Assembly: GCF_020829685.1 (NCBI RefSeq)
Contig: NZ_JAIVFR010000129.1
Span: 1 to 10,505, forward strand
From: Nostoc sp. CHAB 5715
GTDB taxonomy: Bacteria; Cyanobacteriota; Cyanobacteriia; Cyanobacteriales; Nostocaceae
DNA length: 10,505 nucleotides
Reading direction: 5' to 3'
The position numbers and the translations under genes were made by a program. Positions 1 to 6,697 of the stretch are shown here, one piece after another. Position 1 is the first letter of the stretch, and each line of letters begins with the position of its first letter. The notes beneath the pieces were generated by a model that saw only the letters and a program-made list of their open reading frames with translations, was not told the DNA's origin and ran no database searches.

Positions 1-447
1 GAAAGCTGCGAATCTGGTGTTCTAGCTGGATATCCGTTGATTGACGTTAAAGCAACGCTAATTGATGGGTCATACCACGATGTAGACTCTTCAGAAATGG
101 CTTTCAAAATCGCTGGCTCAATGGCGATGAAAGAGGCTGTGCTGAAAGCTTCACCTGTCATCTTAGAGCCTATGATGAAAGTTGAGGTTGAAGTTCCTGA
201 AGACTATATGGGTAACGTCATTGGCGACCTCAACACCCGCCGAGGGCAGATTGAAAGCCAAAGCACCGAAAAGGGACTCGCTAAGGTAACATCCAAAGTT
301 CCATTGGCGAGCATGTTTGGCTACGCCACTGATATCCGGTCAAAAACGCAAGGTCGGGGTACCTTCACGATGGAGTTCAGCCACTACGAAGAGGTGCCTC
401 GCAGCGTAGCTGAAACTATCATTGCAAAAAGCAAAGGGAACGCTTAG
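1..447 (+). CDS. fusA: Translation elongation factor G, C-terminal part (5' end outside window)
   Basis: The reading frame is open from base 1 and ends at TAG 445-447, giving the last 148 residues of a protein normally near 690 residues. Its first residues ([12 protein letters not shown]) match the EF-G domain IV segment, and the rest covers the end of domain IV and the ferredoxin-like domain V, including the conserved [13 protein letters not shown] stretch. EF-G is the cytoplasmic GTPase that drives ribosomal translocation; the GTPase domain lies upstream of the window. The gene is followed after 23 bases by tufA, the standard str-operon arrangement, so the two are almost certainly co-transcribed. 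The true start is not in this sequence, and codon 13 (TTG at 37) is internal, not a start. Identification is from motif recognition and gene order. Confidence 0.97.
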   Translation, partial: ESCESGVLAGYPLIDVKATLIDGSYHDVDSSEMAFKIAGSMAMKEAVLKASPVILEPMMKVEVEVPEDYMGNVIGDLNTRRGQIESQSTEKGLAKVTSKVPLASMFGYATDIRSKTQGRGTFTMEFSHYEEVPRSVAETIIAKSKGNA

Positions 448-470
448 TTAAAATAAGGAAATGAGCATTC

Positions 471-1700
471 ATGGCACGCGCAAAGTTTGAAAGGAATAAA
501 CCCCACATCAATATCGGTACTATTGGCCACGTTGACCACGGTAAAACCACGTTAACGGCAGCCATCACCCTGACCTTGGCAGCTCTTGGTCAAGCTACAG
601 CTAAAGGCTACGATCAAATCGATAACGCGCCAGAAGAAAAAGCACGGGGTATTACCATCAATACCGCTCACGTTGAGTATGAAACCGAAAGTCGGCACTA
701 TGCTCACGTAGACTGTCCTGGACACGCTGACTATGTGAAGAACATGATCACCGGCGCTGCCCAAATGGATGGAGGTATCCTCGTAGTAGCTGCTACTGAT
801 GGGCCTATGCCCCAAACCCGCGAACACATTCTATTGGCAAAACAGGTGGGCGTTCCCAGTCTGGTTGTATTCTTGAACAAAGAAGACTTGATGGATGACC
901 CAGAACTCTTGGAACTAGTAGAGCTAGAACTGAGAGAACTGTTAAGCAGCTATGACTTCCCTGGTGATGATATTCCCATCGTCAAAGGCTCTGGTCTGCA
1001 AGCTCTCGAAGCAATGACCAAGAATCCTAAGACCAAAAAAGGTGAAAATCCTTGGGTAGATAAAATCTACGAATTGATGGACGCTGTGGATTCTTTTATC
1101 CCCACTCCTGAGCGGGATGTTGATAAGCCCTTCTTGATGGCTGTAGAAGACGTATTCTCAATCACAGGTCGTGGTACTGTTGCCACCGGTCGGATTGAAC
1201 GGGGTGTTGTCAAAGTTGGCGATAACGTTGAACTAGTGGGTATCAGAGATACTCGCGCCACTACCGTAACTGGTATTGAAATGTTCAAGAAGAGTCTGGA
1301 ACAAGGTATGGCTGGAGATAACGCTGGCGTACTACTCCGGGGTATTCAGAAGGCTGATATTGAACGGGGTATGGTAATTGCCAAACCAGGTTCAATTAAA
1401 CCTCACCTGGAATTTGAAGGTGAAGTATACGTCCTAACTGAAAAAGAAGGTGGTCGTAAGACTCCATTTTTCGCTGGCTACCGTCCCCAGTGCTATGTGC
1501 GGACAACCGATGTAACTGGTACTATCAAAGCCTACACCTCCGATGAAGGCAAAGAAGTAGAAATGGTGATGCCAGGCGATCGCATCAAGATGACAGTAGA
1601 ATTGATCAACGCGATCGCTATTGAACAAGGAATGCGCTTCGCTATCCGCGAAGGTGGTCGCACCATCGGTGCTGGTGTCGTCTCCAAAATTATCAAGTAG
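471..1700 (+). CDS. tufA: Translation elongation factor Tu
   Basis: This complete 409-residue protein has the usual length for cyanobacterial EF-Tu. It is the GTPase that delivers aminoacyl-tRNA to the ribosomal A site. Visible motifs are the P-loop GHVDHGKT (residues 19-26), the switch I region ending ARGITIN (58-64), the switch II motif DCPGH (81-85, with catalytic His85) and the guanine-specificity motif NKED (136-139, where E. coli has NKCD). Beta-barrel domains 2 and 3 follow from about residue 215 to the end. ATG 471 is preceded by a Shine-Dalgarno-like TAAGGA at 454-459. Two HIP1 octamers lie inside the 3' coding region (1576 and 1611). A strong terminator follows directly, so transcription of the fusA-tufA pair probably ends largely here. 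Confidence 0.98.
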   Translation: MARAKFERNKPHINIGTIGHVDHGKTTLTAAITLTLAALGQATAKGYDQIDNAPEEKARGITINTAHVEYETESRHYAHVDCPGHADYVKNMITGAAQMDGGILVVAATDGPMPQTREHILLAKQVGVPSLVVFLNKEDLMDDPELLELVELELRELLSSYDFPGDDIPIVKGSGLQALEAMTKNPKTKKGENPWVDKIYELMDAVDSFIPTPERDVDKPFLMAVEDVFSITGRGTVATGRIERGVVKVGDNVELVGIRDTRATTVTGIEMFKKSLEQGMAGDNAGVLLRGIQKADIERGMVIAKPGSIKPHLEFEGEVYVLTEKEGGRKTPFFAGYRPQCYVRTTDVTGTIKAYTSDEGKEVEMVMPGDRIKMTVELINAIAIEQGMRFAIREGGRTIGAGVVSKIIK

Positions 1701-1718
1701 CACCTTTTCGCTCATAAC

Positions 1719-1772
1719 AAAGGAGCAGAGATGGTATTTATTGTACCTCTCTGCTCCTTTCTCTTCCTTTTT
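1719..1772 (+). terminator. Intrinsic terminator after tufA
   Basis: A 12-bp perfect stem, AAAGGAGCAGAG (1719-1730) with CTCTGCTCCTTT (1749-1760), is extended inward by GGTA/TACC (1733-1736 with 1744-1747) around a 7-base loop. It is followed by a pyrimidine-rich tail ending in five T's near 1768-1772. It lies 19 bases after the tufA stop. This is a textbook rho-independent structure and implies that rpsJ is at least partly separated from the fusA-tufA transcript. Confidence 0.88.
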
Positions 1773-1778
1773 AATTAA

Positions 1779-1820
1779 AGGGAGTAGGGAGTAGGGAATA
1801 GGGAGTAGGAAGTAGGAAGA
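1779..1820 (+). repeat. Heptamer tandem repeat AGGGAGT, six units
   Basis: There are six contiguous 7-base units: AGGGAGT, AGGGAGT, AGGGAAT, AGGGAGT, AGGAAGT and AGGAAGA. This is the short tandemly repeated (STRR) class common between genes of filamentous cyanobacteria. The first four units give four runs of three G's at 1780-1782, 1787-1789, 1794-1796 and 1801-1803, separated by 4-base loops, which meets the standard G-quadruplex pattern on the + (RNA-like) strand. Confidence 0.9.
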
Positions 1821-1846
1821 AGCCAAGCAATTTTGTCTCCCTTAAC

Positions 1847-1892
1847 CCCCACTCACCACTCCCCACTCCCCACTCCCCATTCACCATTCCCC
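1847..1892 (+). repeat. Heptamer tandem repeat CCCCACT, complementary in type to the preceding array
   Basis: The units are CCCCACT, CACCACT, CCCCACT, CCCCACT, CCCCATT and CACCATT, followed by a final CCCC. The C-tracts read as four-G runs on the - strand (AGTGGGG units). The array is the approximate inverse complement of the AGGGAGT array 26 bases upstream, so the pair could fold into a long imperfect hairpin with periodic A:C mismatches. It ends 28 bases before the rpsJ start, inside or next to its leader. Confidence 0.88.
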
Positions 1893-1920
1893 TAATTACG
1901 CAGAACCTGGAAAATTAAAG

Positions 1921-2238
1921 ATGGCAACTCTACAGCAGCAGAAAATTAGAATTCGCTTACAGGCTTTTGACCGACGCTTATTAGACACATCTTGCGAGAA
2001 GATTGTAGACACAGCTAACCGCACCAATGCTACAGCCGTAGGCCCAATTCCTTTACCAACAAAACGCCGGATCTATTGTGTGCTGCGATCGCCTCACGTA
2101 GATAAAGATTCACGGGAACACTTTGAAACCCGTACCCATCGCCGGATTATTGATATTTACCAGCCCTCTTCTAAGACTATTGATGCCCTGATGAAATTGG
2201 ATCTACCATCGGGTGTAGATATCGAAGTCAAACTTTAA
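1921..2238 (+). CDS. rpsJ: 30S ribosomal protein S10
   Basis: A complete 105-residue protein of the usual S10 length. Near the N terminus it has [10 protein letters not shown], and in the middle [21 protein letters not shown] and RTHRRIIDI, the loop and beta-strand segments typical of S10. S10 is a component of the small-subunit head and also the NusE transcription factor. In cyanobacteria rpsJ follows tufA in the str operon, as here, but the gap is 220 bases and holds a terminator and two repeat arrays. No strong Shine-Dalgarno sequence is visible before ATG 1921; the start is chosen by family length and the conserved N terminus. A HIP1 octamer sits at 2085-2092. Confidence 0.97.
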   Translation: MATLQQQKIRIRLQAFDRRLLDTSCEKIVDTANRTNATAVGPIPLPTKRRIYCVLRSPHVDKDSREHFETRTHRRIIDIYQPSSKTIDALMKLDLPSGVDIEVKL

Positions 2239-2240
2239 TT

Positions 2241-2300
2241 TAGTCATTAGTCATTGGTCATTGGTCATTAGCAAAGGACAAAGGACAAAGGACGAAGGAC
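2241..2300 (+). repeat. Two adjoining heptamer arrays (TAGTCAT/TGGTCAT, then CAAAGGA)
   Basis: The array begins two bases after the rpsJ stop. TAGTCAT twice, TGGTCAT twice and a final TAG fill 2241-2271. CAAAGGA three times and CGAAGGA fill 2272-2299. These are STRR-type arrays of two unrelated unit sequences placed back to back. No function can be read from them; they lie in the rpsJ 3' untranslated region, ahead of the terminator. Confidence 0.9.
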
Positions 2301-2320
2301 GTTAGTATAAATTATTATAT

Positions 2321-2354
2321 AGCCCTGAGATATATTTCTTCAGGGCTTTTATTT
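2321..2354 (+). terminator. Intrinsic terminator after rpsJ
   Basis: AGCCCTGA (2321-2328) pairs perfectly with TCAGGGCT (2340-2347) across an 11-base loop. The stem is followed by TTT, A and TTT. It lies 82 bases after the rpsJ stop, beyond the heptamer arrays, and would end the rpsJ transcript before the LON-domain gene. Confidence 0.82.
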
Positions 2355-2442
2355 AGCTAGGAAACAAATGATAGAATGTAGACAAAGTACGGGAAAAGCA
2401 GAGAATAATTATTTTTAAGATTAAGTTTATACCAAAGTAACA

Positions 2443-2787
2443 ATGACATCATCTTCTAAAATTGCAGTTCGTGAACTACCTCTGTTCCCGTTACCCGAAG
2501 TAGTTCTGTTTCCTACCAGACCATTGCCTTTGCAAATCTTTGAATTTCGCTACCGAATCATGATGAACACGATTTTGGAGAGCGATCGCAGGTTCGGTGT
2601 TTTGATGGTCGATCCTGTTAAAGGTACAATTGCAAACACTGGTTGCTGTGCGGAAATCGTTCATCACCAACGGTTGCCAGATGATCGCATCAAGATGTTG
2701 ACTTTAGGGCAGCAAAGATTTCGGGTATTGGGATTTTTTCGCACTGCTTTTGCGAAGCTGGTGCTACTGCTAATAATTAAATCGTAG
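2443..2787 (+). pseudogene. LON substrate-binding-domain protein, 3' truncated at a rearrangement junction
   Basis: Residues 1-96 are a clear LON N-terminal-domain protein of the stand-alone cyanobacterial type: RELPLFPLPEVVLFPTRPLPL near 10-30, FEFRYRIMM (33-41), RRFGVLMVDP (49-58) and the GQQRFRVL motif (89-96). Such proteins are normally about 210 residues. Here family resemblance stops at Leu96 (codon 2728-2730), and the remaining 18 residues are only the antisense of a glycosyltransferase gene, ending at TAG 2785-2787. More than half of the domain is missing, so the product is probably unstable or inactive. No strong ribosome binding site precedes ATG 2443, which is chosen for the conserved N terminus. 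No copy of the lost 3' half lies in the window. An assembly misjoin would look the same. Confidence 0.85.
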
Positions 2788-3035
2788 TCTTGCAGATCCA
2801 AGGCACGAAAGGCAGGAAAATATAGAGGAGCCATTGACCTGAAATATTTTGCTGCACCGGGAATTTTTTGTAAAAAGGTTGTGTTGACTATGCGATCGCC
2901 TAAATCTATAGTTTTTTGTGGATCGTACAGAGATGTGAAAATATCTGCTTCGGGATAGCGCTTACAAAGCAGTTCAAACACACGCTCTGCCCCACCTCGC
3001 TGGGTTAAATAATCGTGGACTAGAGCAATTTTCAT
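2664..3035 (-). pseudogene. Group 1 (GT4-like) glycosyltransferase, 5' fragment truncated at the same junction
   Basis: From ATG 3035 the fragment reads MKIALVHDYL, then RGGAERVFELL (13-23), DIFTSLYDP (31-39) and DYDLIISSSTSFAKAVRK (83-100). This is the N-terminal Rossmann half of a GT-B glycosyltransferase, usually about 370-400 residues. Resemblance stops near residue 102 (about 2730). The next 20 or so codons are the antisense of the LON-domain gene and end at TGA 2664-2666. The C-terminal donor-binding half, with its catalytic region, is absent, so the product cannot be a working transferase. An in-frame ATG at 3092 lies in repeat DNA and was not used. The gene would have been the seventh of the - strand glycan cluster, 175 bases after the SAF-domain oxidoreductase gene. 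A HIP1 site lies at 2892-2899. Confidence 0.85.
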
Positions 3036-3051
3036 GAAATTTGACCTAATA

Positions 3052-3183
3052 GGGCATGGGGCATTGGGCATTGGGCATTGGGCATGGGGCACAAGAGGCA
3101 GAGGGGCGGAGGGGCAGAGGGGAAAGACTACTGCAACTTCTCCCTTGCTCCCTCATCTCCCTCATCCCCCTCATCCCCACATC
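3052..3183 (+). repeat. Composite tandem repeat: GGGCATT heptamers, purine-rich block, TCCCTCATC nonamers
   Basis: GGGCATG/GGGCATT units occupy 3052-3086 (five units). A purine-rich block with repeated GAGGGGC follows at about 3094-3125. A pyrimidine block then carries three 9-base units, TCCCTCATC (3149-3157 and 3158-3166) and CCCCTCATC (3167-3175). As in the array before rpsJ, a purine-rich array is followed by a pyrimidine-rich one that could fold back on it imperfectly. It fills the spacer between the oxidoreductase gene and the broken glycosyltransferase gene. Confidence 0.85.
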
Positions 3184-3210
3184 TTTAAGCGGACATGATA
3201 TGAACCGATA

Positions 3211-4524
3211 TTACCCAACTGCTACCAAGATTTTTTCTGAAGCGAAATAAGTGTTTTGCTCTGTTCTTAGTTGGTCGCAAAGTCTGCCTTCAGGTAATTC
3301 TACATCCTGGTATGTGAGGACTTGATCCTTAGAAATATCCCGTTTCAGGCGACACCCTTCAGCTAAACCAATTGGTAGAAGATTTTGCTGTTGGACGATA
3401 TCGGAATTTTCACATTGTCCGTAGGTCATGTAGTAGCCGATGCCATCTAAGGTTTCTCCTGCTTTCAGGTCGATTTTGGCAGTGGTGACAACATCTACTA
3501 GCGGGCCTGCTAATGGAGACATGACCGCATCACCGAATAGGACAGCACGGGCTACGGACAAGGGAACTTCAAAATGACACAGGTGATAAGGAGTATAGAA
3601 GCTGTAAAGTGGGCCTTCGCCTAATTTGTATAAGTTGAGATAGTGGCGTTGCTTGGGATCGTCGTGAGTGGCAAATACATATACGCCTGGGCCTGGTTTT
3701 GCTCCAACTACATAATCGACAATGCCGCCCAGTTCTTTGAGTTGTTCAACATCATATAGCTGGGTCATTTCATCAACATAACCGTTGAAGTCATATCCTA
3801 GCATTCCCCGTTTGGCGACTTTCATGCCTGTGGCATTGGCAACGATCGCTTGCTCGAAGGAAATTTTGGTTCCGTCAGCAAAACTAGCCACCATGTGAGG
3901 CTTTTGACCCCAACGTTTAGCAAATCCTTCCTGGGTGGTGGGATTGCGATAAGGGTCTTGGAGTCCTTTAATGTTACCGCACAATAACGGAGTTAGACCA
4001 ATGCTTTTTACAAAGCGGTAGAGGTTCATTTGCACCCCTGGCTGATCGCCATCACAGGCGCTGAGGATCACACCTGCTTTGTCAGCATAGACTTTCAGGA
4101 TGGGGCCAATAGTGCCGTCGAGTTCGGCATTCATCATAATCACATGCTTGCAATGAGCGATCGCTTCCATTACGATGTGAGCGCCAAATTCCACTGCACC
4201 TGTGACTTCGATTAATGCATCAATGCCCTGGGCCCGACACAGTAACTTAGCGTCTTCTGTGACTGCATATTTAGCGTTTGCGATCGCATTTTCTAATTCG
4301 CTGACTGTTGCAACAACTTGAATATCTTCAATTCCTGCTTCCGAATAAGCTTGTTTAGCTGCATTAATCTGACGATTGGAGATAGCAACTAACTCCATTC
4401 CTGGCACTGAATTGACAATTTGGTTGGCAATTCCTCGACCCATAAAACCAGCACCAATCATTCCCACTTTGATAGGATTTCCTGCTGCTGATCTAGCTTG
4501 TAAGGCGCGATCGATAATAATCAT
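3211..4524 (-). CDS. NAD(P)-dependent oxidoreductase with C-terminal SAF domain (COG4091-like, homoserine-dehydrogenase-related)
   Basis: This 437-residue protein begins with an NAD(P)-binding Rossmann domain (KVGMIGAGFMGRG, residues 19-31, with GxGxxG at 24-29). A catalytic region related to homoserine dehydrogenase follows (EVTGAVEFG 106-114, MMNAELDGTIGP 130-141, DGDQPG 158-163, NIKGLQDPYRNP 184-195). A SAF-type beta domain covers about 345-415 (KIDLKAGETLDGIG through SKDQVLTYQDVELPEG). Family members are often annotated only as homoserine dehydrogenase-like; the substrate is not established. Its place between glycosyltransferases and sugar-modifying genes argues for a sugar or sugar-derived substrate rather than amino-acid synthesis (inference). 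ATG 4524 is set by a Shine-Dalgarno AAGGAG (complement of 4533-4538) about eight bases upstream. HIP1 sites lie at 4157 and 4280. Confidence 0.88.
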   Translation of the reverse strand: MIIIDRALQARSAAGNPIKVGMIGAGFMGRGIANQIVNSVPGMELVAISNRQINAAKQAYSEAGIEDIQVVATVSELENAIANAKYAVTEDAKLLCRAQGIDALIEVTGAVEFGAHIVMEAIAHCKHVIMMNAELDGTIGPILKVYADKAGVILSACDGDQPGVQMNLYRFVKSIGLTPLLCGNIKGLQDPYRNPTTQEGFAKRWGQKPHMVASFADGTKISFEQAIVANATGMKVAKRGMLGYDFNGYVDEMTQLYDVEQLKELGGIVDYVVGAKPGPGVYVFATHDDPKQRHYLNLYKLGEGPLYSFYTPYHLCHFEVPLSVARAVLFGDAVMSPLAGPLVDVVTTAKIDLKAGETLDGIGYYMTYGQCENSDIVQQQNLLPIGLAEGCRLKRDISKDQVLTYQDVELPEGRLCDQLRTEQNTYFASEKILVAVG

Positions 4525-4580
4525 GAACTAAACTCCTTTTTAGAACTGTTGGTTGTGATACAAATTTTGGATAATTTTGC

Positions 4581-4612
4581 ACTTAATAATTTTTTACAGC
4601 TAAATATTAAGT
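4581..4612. repeat. 8-bp inverted repeat in the leader of the oxidoreductase gene
   Basis: ACTTAATA (4581-4588) and TATTAAGT (4605-4612) form a perfect AT-only-core stem around a 16-base loop. It lies between the end of the GT-B glycosyltransferase gene and the Shine-Dalgarno site of the oxidoreductase gene. No T-tract follows on the - strand, so it is not a convincing terminator. It could be a regulator site or chance in AT-rich DNA. Confidence 0.35.
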
Positions 4613-4633
4613 ACATTTTCATGGAAATTAAGA

Positions 4634-5878
4634 TTAGCGATCGCTAGTAACTGGTTGTTTGCTAGATGCTGTAGAAGCAATCTGTTTTTTCTGACTATGA
4701 TTTTCGATAATTTGCTCTACAACATTTCTGTAAACTTGAGCAAACTTTTCTTTCGTATGATTTGCTCTTGCGTATTCCCATGCTTTAAGAGACATCAGCT
4801 TTAGGTCTTCAACAGGCAAATTGGAAATATTTCTAACTTTGTCCTTAATTCCTTCAACGGAAAGATTATCGAAAATCACACCGAAATCATGAACATCTAC
4901 ACCAGATTCGTAGCTTAAAATTGGAATTAACCCGGCTTGCAAGCAACTGATTACTGCTCCTGACTGCCCTTCAGAAACGGAAGGATAAACAAGCCCTAAA
5001 CAGTTATTTGTCACCTCTATAAAGTCAGGGCTAGTAACATCAATCCAACCATAAGTGTGGATGTTAGGTGTTTCGTACAGTTCTTTATAGAAAGCTTGAT
5101 CAAATTCTTTATCACTACTTACCGGGCCACAAATTGTTAAATGGTATTCCGACATTTGGGCAAAGGCATCTAAAACTAAATCTAACCCTTTGAGGACTAA
5201 AGCACTACCACCAAACCACAGAAAGCGCTTTCTTACAGCTTCAAAATCTTTGTTGTCGGGATAAGGATAAACCACGGGCGAAGAAATTGGAATGCGATAC
5301 ATTGGTTTGTTGGCATACTTGAATGTATCAGTTGTGAAATCATTACCCAACACAATCGCGCAATCGGCATATTCAATTCCCAAGTTAGGAACTTCAAATC
5401 GCTGTGGTTTTAAAGTTATGCCTTTGCGCTGTTGTAGTTCTAGAAGCCTGTTGCATTCTGCTGCATTGCGAAACACCATATTAGCAATATCAACGTGGAA
5501 AATTTTGATGCAATCTTTGTTGAGTTTTGGTGCAAGCGCTTCCATTCGATGACGGATATCAATGAAAAATGCGTAGTCTTTTTGCGGAACGAATTTATCA
5601 TTGTGGAACTGGATAACATCAACGTTATAGCCTAAAGTTAAAAAAGTTTGGGCTATTTGCCAAACTTCCCAGTACCAAGTATGGTCTTTAGGCATTGGCT
5701 GACCAGGTTTTAAGAGGAATGGCTCAATCCGATAAGAAAGAAGTACATTTCCTTTGGAAGGCTGTTTAGGCTTTAGTGAAACAACCTGTAAAGTCTTAGC
5801 GTAATTAATGCGATCTTGGACTTTGTTGGAGACAAAAGAGATACTATTACCGACACGAGATAGAAGACTATTTGGCAT
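4634..5878 (-). CDS. Glycosyltransferase, GT-B fold (group 1 family)
   Basis: A 414-residue cytoplasmic protein with no signal peptide or clear membrane segment. The N-terminal half carries the acceptor-side region, including VLLSYRIEPFLL (45-56) and YADCAIVLGNDFT (170-182). The C-terminal half has the donor-binding features: FLWFGGSALVLKGLDLVLDAF (219-239, with the GG...KG signature), LTICGP (247-252), and YPSVSEGQSGAVISCLQAGLIPI (298-320). The last segment holds the first Glu (303) of the EX7E motif, but position 311 is Ser, not the second Glu. Some group 1 transferases with an SEGQSG loop share this. The likely role is adding a sugar to a lipid-linked or polysaccharide acceptor; donor and acceptor are unknown. 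The last three codons overlap a HIP1 site at 4637-4644. No strong ribosome site precedes ATG 5878. Confidence 0.85.
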   Translation of the reverse strand: MPNSLLSRVGNSISFVSNKVQDRINYAKTLQVVSLKPKQPSKGNVLLSYRIEPFLLKPGQPMPKDHTWYWEVWQIAQTFLTLGYNVDVIQFHNDKFVPQKDYAFFIDIRHRMEALAPKLNKDCIKIFHVDIANMVFRNAAECNRLLELQQRKGITLKPQRFEVPNLGIEYADCAIVLGNDFTTDTFKYANKPMYRIPISSPVVYPYPDNKDFEAVRKRFLWFGGSALVLKGLDLVLDAFAQMSEYHLTICGPVSSDKEFDQAFYKELYETPNIHTYGWIDVTSPDFIEVTNNCLGLVYPSVSEGQSGAVISCLQAGLIPILSYESGVDVHDFGVIFDNLSVEGIKDKVRNISNLPVEDLKLMSLKAWEYARANHTKEKFAQVYRNVVEQIIENHSQKKQIASTASSKQPVTSDR

Positions 5879-5901
5879 TTATTTCTACCCTAATTAATTA
5901 T

Positions 5902-6028
5902 TAGACCTCTTGCATAAGTCGAATAGACCCCCCTTTATCTCCCCTTATAAAGGGGGGGAAACTTGAAATTTTGCCCCCTCCCCGATGTGTTGGGGAGGGG
6001 TGATTCAAGGATTTTTGCAAGAGGTCTA
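5902..6028. mobile_element. MITE-like element, 127 bp, with 13-bp perfect terminal inverted repeats and two internal hairpins
   Basis: TAGACCTCTTGCA (5902-5914) is the exact inverse of TGCAAGAGGTCTA (6016-6028). Inside are two GC-rich hairpins: CCCCCCTTTAT (5928-5938) with ATAAAGGGGGG (5947-5957), and CCCCTCCCC (5975-5983) with GGGGAGGGG (5992-6000). There is no coding capacity, so it would be moved by a transposase elsewhere. The flanks allow a 3-bp ATT duplication (ends AGACC) or a 2-bp TA duplication (ends GACC); these cannot be told apart here. The end sequence resembles IS5-group termini as I remember them, unsearched. It lies between the epimerase and GT-B glycosyltransferase genes, leaving both intact. 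Confidence 0.85.
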
Positions 6029-6098
6029 TTGTATTACCTCATGCAGAGCAGGCAGTATGTTCTACGAGAAACACCTGGCGTAGAGAAAGAGTCTATAG

Positions 6099-6656
6099 TT
6101 ATCTGGAAGCTGTACCGCCAACAGTCATCATTCTCAACAAAGGCCAATTTAAATCTTTCTCAGATATTTCAGTCACATCTAGAGGCCAATCAATGTTAAA
6201 AAATGGGTCGTCATAGCGTAAACCTCTTTCATACCCTGGCGTATAAAATTCACCTACTTGATATACGACTTCAGTCTCATCTGTGAGTGCTTGATAGCCG
6301 TGAGCAAACATTTCTGGAACATACAAAGCGCGGCGGTTTTCTGGGGTTAACTCTACACCAATGTGTGATAAAAAGCTAGGAGATTCTGGACGCATATCAA
6401 TAATTACGTCATAGATTGCACCTTTAGTACAGCGAATTAATTTCGTTTCTGCTGCTGGCAGAATTTGATAATGCATTCCCCGGATAGTGCCTTTTTTGTA
6501 GTTAAAAGACAGGTTACATTGGGCGACTGTTGTCTTTAATCCGTGTGCTTCAAATTCTTGGGCGCAGAAAGACCGAGCAAAAAAACCACGATGGTCTGGC
6601 TTTTCTTCTAAGTCAATAATAAATGCGTCTTTGAGTGCGGTTTCGGTGAAAATCAT
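6099..6656 (-). CDS. dTDP-4-dehydrorhamnose 3,5-epimerase family protein (RmlC-like nucleotide-sugar epimerase)
   Basis: The 185-residue cupin protein matches RmlC in length. Family marks are DHRGFFARSF (21-30), the GTIRGMHYQ strand (56-64) with the catalytic-base position His62, Lys72 in the next strand, FAHGYQALTD (118-126), Tyr132 and Tyr138 in VYQVGEFYTP, and the RYDDP-DWP end (147-157). RmlC enzymes epimerise C3 and/or C5 of 4-keto-6-deoxy nucleotide sugars in the cytoplasm. No rmlA, rmlB or rmlD is present in the window, so the substrate may be dTDP-linked or another (for example CDP-linked) 4-keto sugar, and it may epimerise only one carbon. The start at 6656 is supported by AAAGGAA (complement of 6662-6668). 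It is flanked on both sides by repeat elements. Confidence 0.88.
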   Translation of the reverse strand: MIFTETALKDAFIIDLEEKPDHRGFFARSFCAQEFEAHGLKTTVAQCNLSFNYKKGTIRGMHYQILPAAETKLIRCTKGAIYDVIIDMRPESPSFLSHIGVELTPENRRALYVPEMFAHGYQALTDETEVVYQVGEFYTPGYERGLRYDDPFFNIDWPLDVTEISEKDLNWPLLRMMTVGGTASR

Positions 6657-6697
6657 TATGATTCCTTTGAGATAAATGTTGAGTAAAGAAAATAAAC

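Noticed and set aside
552..827. 91-codon open frame antisense to tufA
   Set aside because: It is wholly inside the highly conserved EF-Tu coding region, with no ribosome site and no family resemblance; it is a shadow of tufA codon use.
1434..1826. 130-codon open frame on the - strand across the tufA 3' end and terminator
   Set aside because: It is antisense to tufA, and its first residues come from the terminator and heptamer repeats. It resembles no protein I recognise.
1779..1892. Possible CRISPR array
   Set aside because: The units are 7 bases, contiguous and without spacers. The same holds for 2241-2300 and 3052-3183, so these are simple tandem repeats. No cas genes are present.
2443..2787. 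Simple frameshift as the cause of the short LON-domain protein
   Set aside because: No other frame downstream of 2740 continues the LON domain. The downstream DNA instead encodes a glycosyltransferase on the opposite strand, so sequence has been replaced, not shifted.
3056..3250. 64-codon + strand frame starting in the GGGCATT array
   Set aside because: Its sequence is a translation of the tandem repeats (GHWALGIGHG...), and it ends inside the oxidoreductase gene on the other strand.
3211..4524. True homoserine dehydrogenase (hom) of threonine/methionine synthesis
   Set aside because: The C terminus is a SAF-type domain rather than an ACT domain, and the neighbours are glycan genes, so only a distant family relationship is supported.
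6061..6084. TCTACG/CGTAGA hairpin after the epimerase gene as a terminator
   Set aside because: The stem is only 6 bp with a 12-base loop, and no T-tract follows on the - strand.
5963..6199. 78-codon + strand frame crossing the 127-bp element
   Set aside because: It begins inside the hairpin of the mobile element and ends in antisense of the epimerase gene. No ribosome site or protein family is visible.
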